5,045 bases of DNA from Acetofilamentum sp. (GTDB lineage: Bacteria; Bacteroidota; Bacteroidia; Bacteroidales; JAADGE01): NCBI GenBank assembly GCA_020720705.1, contig DYOJ01000226.1:1-5045 (forward strand), written 5' to 3'. Below the pieces are notes generated by a model. That model had not been told where the DNA came from, made no database searches, and saw nothing but the letters and a program-made list of their open reading frames with translations. How positions within the stretch are numbered: the first letter of the stretch is position 1; each line of letters opens with the position of its first letter. Of this stretch, positions 4,192 to 5,045 are shown one piece after another. Position numbers and translations under genes: made by a program.

Positions 4192-5045
4192 ATGAGTGAA
4201 CATAAATCGGGTTTTGTAAACATCATCGGGAATCCAAACACAGGGAAATCAACTTTGATGAATGCTTTTGTAGGCGAAAAAATTTCCATCATTACGTCTA
4301 AAGCACAAACAACCCGACACCGTATAAAAGCTATCGTGAACGGCGATGATTTTCAAATTGTGTTTTCGGATACGCCGGGTGTGCTGAAACCGCATTACGA
4401 GCTGCAAAAATCAATGCTTGCCTATTCCGAGTCGGCTTTATCGGATGCTGACGTACTTATATATGTGACTGATGTTTTTGAAAAATACGACAAAAATTCG
4501 GAATTTATCGAAAAAGTTAAACAGTCGGACTGTCCTATCCTATTGATATTAAACAAAATAGACCTCTCTAATCAAGAAAAAGTCGAAAAACTTGTCGAAG
4601 AATGGCGTCTAAGATTACCGACAGCCGAGATATTCCCGATTTCAGCTTTGGAAAAGTTTAATATTGAGATTGTTCTTAAACGGATAATTACGCTACTGCC
4701 GGAAAGTCCGCCGTATTTTCCGAAAGACCAATTTACCGACCGTTCCGAGCGTTTTTTTGTTACCGAGATTATTCGCGAAAAAATATTAATGCATTATCAA
4801 AAAGAAATTCCATACTCGGTTGAAGTTGAAGTTGAAGAATTTAAGGAAGAACCGGAGATTTTGCGCATCCGAGCATTGATTTATGTAAACAGTGCCTCAC
4901 AAAAAGGTATCATTATTGGACATAAAGGTAAAATGCTGAAAATAATCGGAACAGAATCTCGCAAAGATATTGAAGCTTTTTTCGGAAAACATGTTTTTAT
5001 CGAACTTTATGTGAAAATTGCAAAGGATTGGCGCGACAGTAAAGA
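4192..5045 (+). CDS. era: GTPase Era, C-terminus cut by the window edge
   Basis: Era is an essential GTPase that binds the 3' end of 16S rRNA during 30S subunit assembly. The frame runs 284 complete codons and is still open at the window end; Bacteroidota Era is about 293 residues, so roughly ten are missing. The GTPase domain shows G1 GNPNTGKST (13-21), G2 in QTTRHR (39-44), G3 DTPG (60-63), G4 NKID (121-124) and G5 SAL (151-153). The C-terminal type-2 KH domain starts near 187 (RFFVTEIIREKIL) and has its RNA-binding GHKG loop at 243-246. The P-loop has Thr17 where Val is more usual, a mild change. ATG at 4192 is chosen because it places the GTPase domain at the normal distance and follows the promoter box; an upstream ATG (4156) stops after two codons. 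No Shine-Dalgarno is visible. It is transcribed divergently from the sia operon. Confidence 0.97.
   Translation, partial: MSEHKSGFVNIIGNPNTGKSTLMNAFVGEKISIITSKAQTTRHRIKAIVNGDDFQIVFSDTPGVLKPHYELQKSMLAYSESALSDADVLIYVTDVFEKYDKNSEFIEKVKQSDCPILLILNKIDLSNQEKVEKLVEEWRLRLPTAEIFPISALEKFNIEIVLKRIITLLPESPPYFPKDQFTDRSERFFVTEIIREKILMHYQKEIPYSVEVEVEEFKEEPEILRIRALIYVNSASQKGIIIGHKGKMLKIIGTESRKDIEAFFGKHVFIELYVKIAKDWRDSK

Overview
The window looks like a chromosomal stretch from a low-GC member of the Bacteroidota, probably Bacteroidales. Three things support this. The promoters have the phylum's TAnnTTTG -7 box with a TTG about 19-20 bases upstream. Genes start without a Shine-Dalgarno sequence. The Era and XseB proteins have the wording typical of that phylum. 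No species can be named from the sequence alone.

Layout. Bases 1 to about 735 hold no convincing gene, but contain several copies of a GTTTACA/TGTAAAC motif. Next comes a plus-strand XRE-type regulator (785-1474). It has a normal N-terminal helix-turn-helix, a long low-complexity middle and a short conserved C-terminal tail. Its coding sequence contains a perfect 38-bp interrupted palindrome built from the same motif. After a 307-bp gap with a good promoter is a plus-strand 155-aa protein (1782-2249) that resembles the two DNA-binding domains of an IS630-type transposase without any catalytic domain.

A four-gene minus-strand operon faces it (3962 down to 2255). It encodes two tandem SiaB-family (GHKL-like) kinases, a SiaC-family regulatory phosphoprotein with the NTSTS phosphosite motif, and the small subunit of exodeoxyribonuclease VII (XseB). 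The xseB and HTH genes converge with only 5 bases between them. The operon's likely intrinsic terminator lies inside the 3' end of the HTH coding sequence. Upstream of the operon, a 229-bp divergent region carries its promoter and that of era (4192 to window end), an essential ribosome-assembly GTPase that lacks only about its last ten residues here.

How the parts may work together. By analogy with the Pseudomonas SiaABCD system, the SiaB proteins should phosphorylate SiaC, which then controls a partner. No SiaA-type phosphatase or SiaD-type diguanylate cyclase is in the window, so phosphatase and output must lie elsewhere or differ. The XRE gene and the GTTTACA repeats suggest an autoregulatory circuit with operators upstream of and inside the gene; this is inference. 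The most unusual items are the paired SiaB paralogues sharing an operon with SiaC and XseB, and the palindrome/repeat family around the XRE gene.
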